This document shows, piece after piece, positions 45,248 to 54,257 of a DNA stretch of 64,000 nucleotides. The DNA comes from Caenibacillus caldisaponilyticus (lineage in GTDB: Bacteria; Bacillota; Bacilli; Bacillales; Sporolactobacillaceae), in NCBI RefSeq assembly GCF_002003465.1, contig NZ_BDDQ01000002.1:114725-178724 (forward strand), in the 5' to 3' direction. A model generated the notes under the pieces. The model was given only the letters and a program-made list of their open reading frames with translations. It searched no databases and was not told the DNA's origin. Within the stretch, counting starts at the first letter, position 1; the number at the start of each line of letters is the position of its first letter. The position numbers and the translations under genes are program-made.

Positions 45248-46003
45248 TTACGGGTTATCCGACGCATTCCGCAACACAACGATGTTGACGCGCCGGTTCA
45301 TCGCCTGATGCGCCTTGGTATCGTTTTTGACGCGCGGATGGTACTCCCCGTAGCTCGTATAGCGGATGCGTTCCGGGCGGATTTTGTCCTCATTGATCAG
45401 AAACATGGCGACGTTATGCGCGCGCGCCGCCGCCAATTCCCAGTTTGAGTGGAATTGATTGGAATAAATAATGGGGTTATTATCGGTGTGCCCTTCAACT
45501 TCTATCGGATTGTCAATCGATTGCAAGATGCCCCCGATCCTGCGCAACACCGGGATGGCGTTTTCTTTGATGTCCGCCTTGCCGAGATCGAACAAAATTT
45601 TCTCCTTAAAAGTGATCTGTACGCCGCGCGGCAAATTTTCTAATTCGATGAGCGTATCCAAGTGGTTTTCCTTTATGTAATTCTGCAATTTCACATACAG
45701 GCTGTCCAACTTTTGCTTGTCCGTTTGGCCGTTCTTGTCTTTCTTATCCTTCTTTTTTTCTTTATCGAGCAAATCGGTATTTTTTACCTGGGGAACGTTC
45801 GACTGTTCCACGATCGTTTCCCCGTGAAAAGCGGTTTTAAGCGACTGGATAAGCGCGTTAAAGCGGCTGTTCTCCAATTCGCTCATGGAATAAAGGACGA
45901 CGAAAAACGCCAGGAGCAAGGTGATGAGATCCGCATACGTCACAAGCCAGCGGTCTTGTTTGTCGCGCTCTTGATGTGGGTTCCGTTTCCTCCTCCTAAT
46001 CAT
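45248..46003 (-). CDS. motB: MotB-type flagellar stator protein
   Basis: Stator subunit of 251 residues that anchors the ion channel to peptidoglycan. One membrane helix (about 20-40) contains the essential channel Asp in V-T-Y-A-D-L-I-T-L-L-L-A-F-F-V-V-L-Y. A Lys-rich linker follows, then an OmpA-like domain (about 130-245) with V-E-G-H-T-D-N-N-P, S-N-W-E-L-A-A-A-R-A and N-R-R-V-N-I-V. It overlaps motA by eight bases. Whether H+ (MotB) or Na+ (MotS) driven cannot be settled by eye. Confidence 0.92.
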   Translation of the reverse strand: MIRRRKRNPHQERDKQDRWLVTYADLITLLLAFFVVLYSMSELENSRFNALIQSLKTAFHGETIVEQSNVPQVKNTDLLDKEKKKDKKDKNGQTDKQKLDSLYVKLQNYIKENHLDTLIELENLPRGVQITFKEKILFDLGKADIKENAIPVLRRIGGILQSIDNPIEVEGHTDNNPIIYSNQFHSNWELAAARAHNVAMFLINEDKIRPERIRYTSYGEYHPRVKNDTKAHQAMNRRVNIVVLRNASDNP

Positions 46004-46802
46004 TGATCAAATCCGCCTCTCCGAGAGGTCCATCGTCCCGATTTTTTTGACGGCCGTGTTTATCCAAAAAGGCTTGCAATTTATTGCGCAAAATCGTCGT
46101 GTTTTCGCCGAGCTGAATGGACATGAGTCCCTCCGCTTGCAGTTCCATCAGCAAAATGTCCTGTTCCAAGCGCGCTTTAATTTTATTGAAAATCGGCAGA
46201 TAGATGAGGTTCGCGCTCGAAACGCCATAAAGCGTTGCGATAAAGGCGACCGCGATGGACGGCCCGAGCGTTTCGGGATTGTTAAGATCGCCCAAAACGT
46301 GAACGAGCCCCATGACCGTACCGATAATCCCCATGGTCGGCGCGAAGCCGCCCGCTGCTTCAAAAACGCGCGCAACGGACAAAATGTTTTCTTCATAGCG
46401 TTCGATTTCGCGGTTCAAGATGTCTTCGATCATTTCCGCTTCCGCGCCGTCGACGACCATTTGAATGCCTTCCTGGAGAAATTTGTTGTCGTCGTTCTCT
46501 TCCAGCCGGCCTTCAAGGGCCAGCAAGCCTTCGCGCCGGGAAATGTTCGCCAAATCCACGAGCTGTTCGATCGTCTCTTCGGGACGAAAAGGTTTCTCAA
46601 AAAAAGCGTATTTTAAGATGAAAGGAATTCTCTTTAACACACGAAAAGGAAAGCTGGCGATCACGGCTCCGAAAGTCCCGCCGAACACGATGAGCGCCGC
46701 GGTGCCTTGTAAGATGGCCGCAATCGACCCGCCTTCCAAAATAAACCCCATCAGTAAGGATAGTATGCCGAGCAAAAGTCCGATCACCGTTGCAAAATCC
46801 AT
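45996..46802 (-). CDS. motA: MotA-type flagellar stator protein
   Basis: Membrane channel subunit of 268 residues with four hydrophobic segments: two N-terminal, then a cytoplasmic loop with conserved charged residues (S-R-R-E-G-L-L-A-L-E), then two C-terminal with G-F-A-P-T-M-G-I-I-G-T-V-M-G-L and G-P-S-I-A-V-A-F-I-A-T-L-Y-G. It pairs with MotB to drive flagellar rotation. GGAGGGTGAACAACC precedes the ATG. A SigD-like promoter lies about 40-65 bases upstream. The sequence falls in the general MotA/MotP group. Confidence 0.92.
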   Translation of the reverse strand: MDFATVIGLLLGILSLLMGFILEGGSIAAILQGTAALIVFGGTFGAVIASFPFRVLKRIPFILKYAFFEKPFRPEETIEQLVDLANISRREGLLALEGRLEENDDNKFLQEGIQMVVDGAEAEMIEDILNREIERYEENILSVARVFEAAGGFAPTMGIIGTVMGLVHVLGDLNNPETLGPSIAVAFIATLYGVSSANLIYLPIFNKIKARLEQDILLMELQAEGLMSIQLGENTTILRNKLQAFLDKHGRQKNRDDGPLGEADLIND

Positions 46803-46839
46803 GGTTGTTCACCCTCCAACCAATACCTGTATATATCTT

Positions 46840-46867
46840 TTATCGACGTAAACCCCCTTTTTCTTTA
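46840..46867 (-). promoter_or_regulatory. candidate SigD (flagellar) promoter of motAB
   Basis: Leftward TAAA (46864-46867), a 16-base spacer and GTCGATAA (46840-46847), compared with the TAAA-N15-GCCGATAT consensus of SigD. It lies 38 bases from the motA start. Confidence 0.55.
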
Positions 46868-47095
46868 GATGAATGGCCGTGAAATGGGACTAAAATCCTA
46901 AGCCCATTCTGAAAGCCCCCGTTCAAGCCGAATCGGAGCGAAAAATGACCTTCCCGGCAAAACTCCCCCATTCCTCCCATGACCGCAAGCATAGCCGAGT
47001 TTTTCCATTCGCTTGGCAGACGGCCGCTGCGCCTTATCTCCTACTTTGAGGCATGAGTCTATTTACTTATTTTTTAATCAATTGCAAATTTTCTA
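46868..47095. other. divergent intergenic region
   Basis: Gap between the motAB promoter and the subtilase promoter; nothing else is seen. Confidence 0.4.
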
Positions 47096-47124
47096 CTGAC
47101 AATGATTCTCGTCTCGATTATGAT
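47096..47124 (+). promoter_or_regulatory. promoter of the large subtilase with overlapping Fur-like box
   Basis: CTGACA (47096-47101), exactly 17 bases, then TATGAT (47119-47124): a good SigA promoter 145 bases before the chosen start. TGACAATGATTCTCG (47097-47111) overlaps the -35 and matches 14 of 15 bases of the Fur box at 54015. Confidence 0.6.
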
Positions 47125-47269
47125 GAACATAACATCTTGGATGCTAGGGAGAAAAAGGTCGAAAGGAGAGAGGGCTCCGAGAAAAAAGGTCATTCTTATC
47201 CTCGCAGCAAAAGGCTTCACCCGTCCCCAGGTCGCGTCATCTTATCATTCAAGAAAGGATTGGACAAGC

Positions 47270-50200
47270 ATGCGGTCGAAAACACGCATCGCCTTCAAAC
47301 TGTTCTGTGCGTTCATGTGCTCGATGCTGCTTATTCCGATGAACGCCTTCGCCGCTCCTGTGTCTAACGGCGGCGCTTCACCCGGCAAGGCGAGCGCATC
47401 GTTTCGCGACACGGCGAGCAAACCGAGCGCCAAGATCAGTTCACGGCTTAAGGAGCAGTTTTCTGACGACAAGTTCGTCACGTTCCTCGTCAAACTCAAA
47501 GATCAGGCGGACACAAAAAAAGCGGCGGAACAAACGACAAAACTCGCCGAAAAACAAAAGCTCTCCGCAGCCAAAACCAAATACACCCAGCGTTCCGCCG
47601 TCGTGAACGCCCTGCGCGCTAAGGCGAATGAAACGCAGGCCAACCTCCTCGCTTTCCTGCGCGACGAAAAAAGCGCCGGGCGCGTCAAAGACTATGAATC
47701 TTTCTACATCGTCAACGGCTTGGCCGTCACCGGAACGAAAGAAGTCATGGAAAAACTCGCCACCTTCAGCGAAGTGGACAAAATCTTGCCGAATGAACGG
47801 CGGCAATTGTTGCCGGTGACCAAATCGGAACAAGCGGTCAAAGCTCCTGATAAACAGCAGACAAGCGGAAAAGCCGAGACCAATGACGACAACGTCGAAT
47901 GGAACATCGAGCGCGTCGGCGCCCCGGCGGTATGGAACATGGGCTATGACGGCACGGGCGTCGTCGTGGCGAGCATCGACACCGGCGTGCAATGGGATCA
48001 CCCCGCGTTAAAAGAAAAATACCGCGGTTACGATCCGGCCCACCCCAACACGCCGAACAACCAGTTTAACTGGTTTGACGCGGTTACCGGCGCCTCGACG
48101 CCTTATGATGACGTCGGACACGGCACCCATACGATGGGCACGATGGTCGGCAGCGAACCGGACGGCACCGACCGCGTCGGCATGGCCCCGGGTGCCAAAT
48201 GGATTACGGTTAAAGCGTTCACCGAAGACGGCGGAACCGATCAGGATCTCTTGGAAGCCGGCGAATGGCTGATCGCTCCGAAAGATCAAAATGGCAATCC
48301 CCATCCGGAAATGGCGCCCGATGTCATTAATAACTCTTGGGGCGGCGGGCCCGGCCTTGACGAATGGTATCGGCCGATGGTGCAAAACTGGCGCGCGGCC
48401 GGCATCTTCCCCGAGTTTTCAGCGGGCAACACGACCCTCTTTAATCCCGGCGGACCAGGCTCCGTCGCAGCGCCCGCCAACTATCCCGAATCGTTCGCGA
48501 CCGGCGCGACCGACATCAACAATCACTTGGCGAACTTTTCGCTGCAAGGCCCCTCACCGTATGGAGAAATCAAGCCTGAAGTCGTGGCCCCGGGCGTCAA
48601 CATCCGGTCATCGGTGCCCGGCAGCCAATATGACGGCACGTACAGCGGCACCTCGATGTCCGGCCCACACGTCTCCGGTGCGGTCGCTTTGATGCTCTCG
48701 GCCGACTCATCCTTGACCGTTGATGAAATCGAGCAAATTTTGCTCGATACGGCGACGCCTTTAACGGACGCGTCCTTCCCCAATTCGCCGAACAACGGAT
48801 ACGGCTACGGTTTGCTCGACGCCTTCAGCGCCGTCTCCGCCGTCACTCAAGGGCTCGGTACCGTCGAAGGGCAAGTCACGAAGGACGGCAACGACGACGA
48901 GGCGCCGACCTTCGAACACGATGCCGTTGCGGAAGCCTTCGTCGATACGGATCTCCCCTTGCAAATCCGCGCGCAAGACAACGTCAGCATCAGCAAAGTC
49001 GAACTCCAATATAAAGCGGCGTCCGCGGACGATTGGCAAACCGTCGAAGTCGAACAAACCGACGGCAACTATCGCCAGGGCGTCTGGCAAGCCGTCATCC
49101 CGGCCAGCGCCGTGACCGAGCCGGGCATCAGCTACAGATGGCACATCGTCGATTACGGCCATAACGACGTGACGTCCGATCCATATAACGTCACGGTTCA
49201 CCCGCGCATTACCGTCGGATACCATCAAGATTTTGAATCGGAACCGTACGGTTGGGTGTCCTACGGGCAAAACAACAGCTGGGAATGGGGCGTGCCAACC
49301 TCAGGTCCGGGGCATGCGGCCTCCGGCGACAAAGTTTACGCCACCAATTTGGACGGCGTCTACGACAATTACACCGAAGCGACCTTGGTCATGCCGCCCG
49401 TCCGGCTTCCTGACGGACCGAGCTATCTGCGTTTCAAACAGTGGTATGAATTGGAGACTCGCTACGATTACGGCTATGTTTACATTTCGACCGACAAAAC
49501 CAATTGGCAGACCTTGGCCACCATCAATGGAGCCAACGGCGCGTGGCAAGACGCGCAAGTGGATTTGTCCGCTTATGCCGGACAAAACGTCTATATCGCC
49601 TTCCACTTGCATACCGATGTGAGCGTCCAAAAACAAGGGTGGTACATCGATGACGTCGAGCTGACGAACACCCCGCTGAGCGGTTCGCACGCGAACCTCG
49701 CCGTTCAACCGAAGCAGACGAAATCATCGACCAAATCCGAAGCCGACGGCACCGGCAAAAAACCGATCGATCCGTCGACCATCAAACCCGGCAAGCTGGA
49801 TCAAGCCCAGCCGCCCGCACCACTGTCAGTCAAACCGGCATCTTCCACCCAGTCGCTGCCGCTCGCCGCGACGGTCAGCGTGCTCGAAACCGGCCGTTCG
49901 GTCAACACCAATCCGGCGGACGGAAGCTTCAGCTTGTCGCATGCAGCCGGCACGTACACCTTGCAGGCGGAAACGTACGGTTACCGATCCGCCCGGCAAA
50001 CCGTGGAAATTCCGCGCGACGGTACGGTCAGAGCGGATTTCCATCTCGACCCCATTCCGCAAGGGACGATTACCGGCACCGTCACAAACAAAGCGACCCA
50101 TGAACCGATTGCAGGCGCCACGGTGATGGTCATGGAAGACGCCAATGTGCAGCCGGTCCAAACGGATGCCAGCGGTCATTTCTCGCTCACAGCTTATGAA

Positions 50201-51904
50201 GGCACTTACACGCTCCACGTCGCCGCGCCAAACTATTACGCGCAAGACGAGCAAGTGACGGTCCGCGGCAACGAATCCACCGATCTGGATTTGACGTTAA
50301 AACCGTTCATCGGCTATCCCGGCGAGATCGGCTATGACGACGGCACGGCGGAAAACGCCCACGCCTTCTACGACGCCGGCAACGCCTGGGCGGTGAAAAT
50401 GGAACTCCCGGAAGGACGCGACAGCGCTTTGGTGACCGGCGGTATGTTCCAATTCTGGACAACGGATTGGCCTGAACCCGGGGGGACAAGCTTCGACGTC
50501 GAAATTTATGACGCCAGCGGCCCCGACGGCGCTCCAGGGCGGAAACTCGCCGGACCGGTTCACGCCACGGCGAAGCGCGACGGCACATGGACCGTCGTCG
50601 ATCTGTCGGATCAAGGCATCGTGGTCAACGGCGACTTCTACATCGTTTACGTGCAAACCGCGCCGTATCCCAATGCTCCCGGGCTCGCCACGGATGAAAG
50701 CAGCGGAAGCGCCGGGCACAGCTGGGAACGCGTCGGCAGCGTCTGGGCACCGTCGCCCGAAGATGAAGGCAATTACATGATCCGGGCGCGCGTCAACTAT
50801 GAAGTCACCCCACCCGTCATCACCGCCCCGACGGACAACACGTACACCAACAACAAGGCGGTAACCGTCACAGGCAAAGCCGCGCCGACAACGCGTGTGA
50901 CGATCTTAAACAACGGCCAAGCGCAAACCACCGTCTCGACGGCCGACGACGGCACGTTCTCGGCGGACATCCAGCTCCAAGCGGGCGACAACGTGTTGAC
51001 GGCCACGGCCTCGACGGACAGCGGGACGACCGAACCGTCGGCACCGGTCAAAGTCGTCCTCGACCAAGAAAAACCGAATGTGACGATCACCAGCCCCGAA
51101 GACGGTTATAAGACAAATCGAGAAGCCATCACCGTCACCGGCACCGTCAACGACGCCAATCTCGATACCGTTAAGGTGAACGGGCAAAAAGCCGATATCG
51201 GTGATGACGGCACATATAGCAAACGCATTTTGCTCGACAACGGTGCCAACACAATCCGCGTCGTCGCCCGCGATAAAGCCGGCAATACCCAAAGCCGCAC
51301 CATCACCGTCAACGCGAAATTTGACGCGCCGGTTATCAGCCAGCTCGCGCCCGTTGAAGACCTCTATCTCGACCGCGGGGAAACCGTCCGCATTGAATTC
51401 GACAGTGAACCCGGTTTAAACGCCTCCTTCGTCGTGCAAATGCCGTTGACCAACCTGAAGCTGAACGGTTTGGCCAATGTCAACGAACTGCCGATGATGG
51501 AAACCGCACCGGGCCATTATGTCGGCTACTATACGGCCACGTCCAACGTGGTGGCCAACGGCGCGCAAATCGAAGTGAAAGCGGAAGACGATTACGGCAA
51601 TGTCACCCGCGCCGTCGCACCCGGCAAGCTCTACTTAAATGTCCCGAACCAAAAGCCGGTCGCGCTCTTCGATGCGCCGGACAAAGTGAAGAAAAACACC
51701 GCCGCGATCTTCGACGCGAGCGCATCTTATGATCCCGACGGTTCGATCGCAGCCTACGAATGGGATTTCGGCGACGGCTACCGGGCTGTCGGCCCAAGAG
51801 TTCAGCACGCCTTCAATAAAAAAGGCAATTTCAACGTCACCTTGAAAGTGACCGATAACCGCGGGGCAACCGCCACGGTGACCCATAAGATCAAAGTCAA
51901 TTAA
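47270..51904 (+). CDS. bacillopeptidase F-like S8 subtilase, multidomain
   Basis: Secreted serine protease of 1544 residues. Order: signal peptide (about 1-29), I9 propeptide (about 65-185), S8 catalytic domain (about 220-500) with Asp237 in S-I-D-T-G-V, His284 in G-H-G-T-H, oxyanion Asn in I-N-N-S-W-G and Ser462 in G-T-S-M-S-G-P; then a jelly-roll/MAM-like region (about 665-815; H-Q-D-F-E-S-E, D-D-V-E-L-T), two carboxypeptidase-regulatory-like modules (about 890-1050), a second beta region, two Ig-like modules (about 1185-1350) and a C-terminal PKD domain (F-D-A-S-A-S-Y-D-P-D-G-S). There is no sorting signal, so it is probably released. ATG at 47270 follows AAAGGA; 56 open codons upstream overlap the promoter. 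Exoproteases of this type are often under DegU control. Confidence 0.93.
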   Translation: MRSKTRIAFKLFCAFMCSMLLIPMNAFAAPVSNGGASPGKASASFRDTASKPSAKISSRLKEQFSDDKFVTFLVKLKDQADTKKAAEQTTKLAEKQKLSAAKTKYTQRSAVVNALRAKANETQANLLAFLRDEKSAGRVKDYESFYIVNGLAVTGTKEVMEKLATFSEVDKILPNERRQLLPVTKSEQAVKAPDKQQTSGKAETNDDNVEWNIERVGAPAVWNMGYDGTGVVVASIDTGVQWDHPALKEKYRGYDPAHPNTPNNQFNWFDAVTGASTPYDDVGHGTHTMGTMVGSEPDGTDRVGMAPGAKWITVKAFTEDGGTDQDLLEAGEWLIAPKDQNGNPHPEMAPDVINNSWGGGPGLDEWYRPMVQNWRAAGIFPEFSAGNTTLFNPGGPGSVAAPANYPESFATGATDINNHLANFSLQGPSPYGEIKPEVVAPGVNIRSSVPGSQYDGTYSGTSMSGPHVSGAVALMLSADSSLTVDEIEQILLDTATPLTDASFPNSPNNGYGYGLLDAFSAVSAVTQGLGTVEGQVTKDGNDDEAPTFEHDAVAEAFVDTDLPLQIRAQDNVSISKVELQYKAASADDWQTVEVEQTDGNYRQGVWQAVIPASAVTEPGISYRWHIVDYGHNDVTSDPYNVTVHPRITVGYHQDFESEPYGWVSYGQNNSWEWGVPTSGPGHAASGDKVYATNLDGVYDNYTEATLVMPPVRLPDGPSYLRFKQWYELETRYDYGYVYISTDKTNWQTLATINGANGAWQDAQVDLSAYAGQNVYIAFHLHTDVSVQKQGWYIDDVELTNTPLSGSHANLAVQPKQTKSSTKSEADGTGKKPIDPSTIKPGKLDQAQPPAPLSVKPASSTQSLPLAATVSVLETGRSVNTNPADGSFSLSHAAGTYTLQAETYGYRSARQTVEIPRDGTVRADFHLDPIPQGTITGTVTNKATHEPIAGATVMVMEDANVQPVQTDASGHFSLTAYEGTYTLHVAAPNYYAQDEQVTVRGNESTDLDLTLKPFIGYPGEIGYDDGTAENAHAFYDAGNAWAVKMELPEGRDSALVTGGMFQFWTTDWPEPGGTSFDVEIYDASGPDGAPGRKLAGPVHATAKRDGTWTVVDLSDQGIVVNGDFYIVYVQTAPYPNAPGLATDESSGSAGHSWERVGSVWAPSPEDEGNYMIRARVNYEVTPPVITAPTDNTYTNNKAVTVTGKAAPTTRVTILNNGQAQTTVSTADDGTFSADIQLQAGDNVLTATASTDSGTTEPSAPVKVVLDQEKPNVTITSPEDGYKTNREAITVTGTVNDANLDTVKVNGQKADIGDDGTYSKRILLDNGANTIRVVARDKAGNTQSRTITVNAKFDAPVISQLAPVEDLYLDRGETVRIEFDSEPGLNASFVVQMPLTNLKLNGLANVNELPMMETAPGHYVGYYTATSNVVANGAQIEVKAEDDYGNVTRAVAPGKLYLNVPNQKPVALFDAPDKVKKNTAAIFDASASYDPDGSIAAYEWDFGDGYRAVGPRVQHAFNKKGNFNVTLKVTDNRGATATVTHKIKVN

Positions 51905-52021
51905 AACCAAGCGCCTCGCCGGCTGTCGATCAAGAGAAAAGAGCGAAATGATGTTCTGCCGCGGCGTCTCCTTCCGAAGAGAACCGCCGCATCCCTTTTA
52001 ACGGAGAGCGCCGCCAAATGA

Positions 52022-52062
52022 AAAACCTTGGACAACGTCGCTGACGTTATCCAAGGTTTTTC
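52022..52062 (+). terminator. terminator of the subtilase gene
   Basis: Arms AACCTTGGACAACGTC and GACGTTATCCAAGGTT (52024-52039, 52043-52058) with one internal mismatch, then TTTTTCTTTT. Confidence 0.88.
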
Positions 52063-52105
52063 TTTTATTATGAACCTGTTGAGTTTAATAATGGTTTTCT
52101 CGACT

Positions 52106-52651
52106 TTATTCGTTATTTTGTTCGCTTTCCGAAGAATATTCCCACGGTTTCAGCGTCGTCAACGCTTTGGCGAGCTCCTGGCTCGCATGACGATGGCGCT
52201 TGCGGTTTTCCGCCCGCACGGCGGCCATCTCGTGGAGTTTCTTTTCTTCGGGCGTTTCCGGAATGACTCCCGGAACTTCTACCGGTCGGCGGTTTTCATC
52301 GAGAGCGACAAACGTTTGGAACGACGTCGCTGCGATTCTCCGTTCACCGGTTTTGAGATTTTCCGCGATGACCTTAATGAAGACTTCCATGGACGTCCTT
52401 CCGGTCGAAATAACATAGGATTCCAGGCAGACGGAGTCTTCCGTCGTGATCGGGTGCAAAAAGTCGACATGGTCGGTAGAGGCCGTCACGCACGTTCTCC
52501 GCGAATGGCGTTCGGCCGAGATGGAGGCGACATCGTCGATATAGCTCATCAAGATGCCGCCGAACAATGTGTCCAGGTTGTTCACATGCATCGGAAAAAC
52601 GCGACTCGTTTTCACGACTCGTGATTCTCTGACGTACTTCTTCTCCTTCAC
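52106..52651 (-). CDS. YkhA-like acyl-CoA thioesterase
   Basis: Hotdog-fold hydrolase of 181 residues that splits acyl-CoA. Motifs: H-V-N-N-L-D-T-L-F-G-G-I-L-M-S-Y-I-D-D-V-A, with the catalytic Asp/Asn region, and D-H-V-D-F-L-H-P-I; C-terminal tail charged and helical. The length and motif spacing fit the YkhA/YciA group. The start is GTG with GGAG shortly upstream. It appears monocistronic. The preferred chain length is unknown. Confidence 0.9.
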   Translation of the reverse strand: MKEKKYVRESRVVKTSRVFPMHVNNLDTLFGGILMSYIDDVASISAERHSRRTCVTASTDHVDFLHPITTEDSVCLESYVISTGRTSMEVFIKVIAENLKTGERRIAATSFQTFVALDENRRPVEVPGVIPETPEEKKLHEMAAVRAENRKRHRHASQELAKALTTLKPWEYSSESEQNNE

Positions 52652-52854
52652 CGCACTCCATCCTTTTCTTCTATGTTTTATTGCATGATATTTAGTATGC
52701 TACAAATAGTATGCCACGGGTTGGGTGTGAAAGTCATCTCTTTTAATTGTAAGCGATTTCCATCTGTTTGGATCTCTGTCCAGCTTTTGTTAGCCAATGA
52801 TGGGTTCACCGTGCCCTAGCGACGCCCAAACTCATACCGAACCGGTCCATCACA

Positions 52855-52889
52855 AGCGAAAACTCCCCGGAATGTGTGCCGGGGAGTTG
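52855..52889 (-). terminator. terminator of the siderophore-binding protein gene
   Basis: Arms AACTCCCCGG (52861-52870) and CCGGGGAGTT (52879-52888), perfect 10 bp; leftward it is followed by a short T tract. Confidence 0.7.
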
Positions 52890-52945
52890 ATCGCATCGGC
52901 CGCGGGCGTTAGGTCTTGCTGACGCGGCGTTTTTCTTTCAGCGCT

Positions 52946-53911
52946 TTATTCGTTTAACAAATAATGTTGCAGATCGTCAAGCATTTGGTTGGCGGCGAGC
53001 ACCCCGCCTGCCGTGTTCCAGATCGCATCGTCCACTTTGTAGGCCTTGCCGGCTTTGACGGCTTTCAAATTTTTCCATAACGGATCGTTTGTCCACTCTT
53101 TTTCGGCTTGCGTGGCTTTGCCGTCGCCGGTTTCATAGTCGAAGTAAAAGATGACGTCCCCGTCCATTTGCGGAATGCTTTCTTTCGTCAGATGTTGCGC
53201 GGCAAAATCATCTTTATCTTGGCTGGCCGGGCGCTTCAATCCGATTTGTTTGAGAATGACGCCGGCAAACGTGTCGTTGTGATAAATGCGAACATCCCCG
53301 GGCATGAAGCGGACGAGCGACACTTTCGTGTTGATCTGATCGCCCAGTTTGTCATGGATTTGCTGCACGCGTTCATCAAACGCCTTCAGCACTTCTTCGC
53401 CTTTTTTCTCCCTGTGGATCGCTTTGGCATAAAGTTTGAAGTTTTCCTTCCAGTCGCCCCGGAGCGTCTCCGCAAAGACGGTGGGAGCGATCGCATTCAA
53501 TTTGTCATAGATTTTTTCTTGTCTCATTTTGTTGCCGATGATCAGGTCGGGATGCAAGGCGGCGATCGCTTCCAGATTGACTTGATCTTCGGTTCCGACG
53601 ACCTTGACGCCTTTCATTTTGTCCTTGATGTGGTCGTACCACGGATTGCCGGTCCACGACTTGACGGCCCCGACCGGTTTTAAGCCCATCGCGAGCAGCG
53701 CTTCAGTGCCTTCGTTGGTCAAAATGACGACGCGCTTCGGCGTGCCCTTTATCTTCGTCGTCCCCATCGCGTGCTTCACGGTGTAGGAACCCGCCGACTC
53801 TTCCTTCTTCGCCTCGTTTTTCGACGTGCCCGATCCGCCGCAGCCGGCGATGACGAGCAGCAAAGCCGCAAAGAGAAATATGTATTTCCATTTGCCCACA
53901 ATATGGGTCAT
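52946..53911 (-). CDS. iron-siderophore ABC transporter binding lipoprotein
   Basis: Lipid-anchored substrate-binding protein of 321 residues, FhuD/BtuF (class III) family. The lipobox L-L-V-I-A-G-C places Cys near residue 23. The mature part has the two-lobe fold with P-K-R-V-V-I-L-T-N-E-G-T-E-A-L-L-A-M-G, D-L-I-I-G-N and, at the C-terminus, V-D-D-A-I-W-N-T. ATG at 53911 follows AAGGAGGTTTCAAGC. A Fur box lies 18 bases upstream. It is divergent from the permease genes and shares the regulatory gap. It is similar in type to YfiY-like proteins; the siderophore is unknown. Confidence 0.93.
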   Translation of the reverse strand: MTHIVGKWKYIFLFAALLLVIAGCGGSGTSKNEAKKEESAGSYTVKHAMGTTKIKGTPKRVVILTNEGTEALLAMGLKPVGAVKSWTGNPWYDHIKDKMKGVKVVGTEDQVNLEAIAALHPDLIIGNKMRQEKIYDKLNAIAPTVFAETLRGDWKENFKLYAKAIHREKKGEEVLKAFDERVQQIHDKLGDQINTKVSLVRFMPGDVRIYHNDTFAGVILKQIGLKRPASQDKDDFAAQHLTKESIPQMDGDVIFYFDYETGDGKATQAEKEWTNDPLWKNLKAVKAGKAYKVDDAIWNTAGGVLAANQMLDDLQHYLLNE

Positions 53912-53928
53912 GCTTGAAACCTCCTTAT

Positions 53929-53943
53929 TGAAAATGATTATCA
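53929..53943. promoter_or_regulatory. Fur box 1
   Basis: TGAAAATGATTATCA fits the 7-1-7 Fur box TGATAATNATTATCA with one mismatch, 18 bases upstream of the binding-protein start. Confidence 0.85.
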
Positions 53944-53992
53944 TTTACAATAAAAGCATACCGGGTCGTCATAAAACTGTCAATGATAAAAT

Positions 53993-54007
53993 TGAGAATA
54001 ATTATCA
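53993..54007. promoter_or_regulatory. Fur box 2
   Basis: TGAGAATAATTATCA, one mismatch to the 7-1-7 box, in the divergent gap before the permease genes. Confidence 0.8.
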
Positions 54008-54014
54008 GTATCAT

Positions 54015-54029
54015 TGACAATGATTCTCA
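54015..54029. promoter_or_regulatory. Fur box 3
   Basis: TGACAATGATTCTCA, two mismatches to the 7-1-7 box. It starts 22 bases after box 2, about two helical turns, so dimers would lie on one face. Confidence 0.8.
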
Positions 54030-54257
54030 TTTAAACTAGACTGAAAATGAGCCATTATCATGTTATTTTGCAGAAAAAAATTCCAGATAAAATATTTTCT
54101 CTTGCCGCCGTTTCCGGGCAAACCGCTTTTCCCGGTTCCCCCATTGCCTGTAAATAAGCAACGACGAGAAAGCCTTGACGGCTTGAAAGCTTTTGATGAA
54201 ATGATAAATGGGTCGACTGAGGGAATTGACAACGCATCGGGATGGCGGCCTGGAAGG

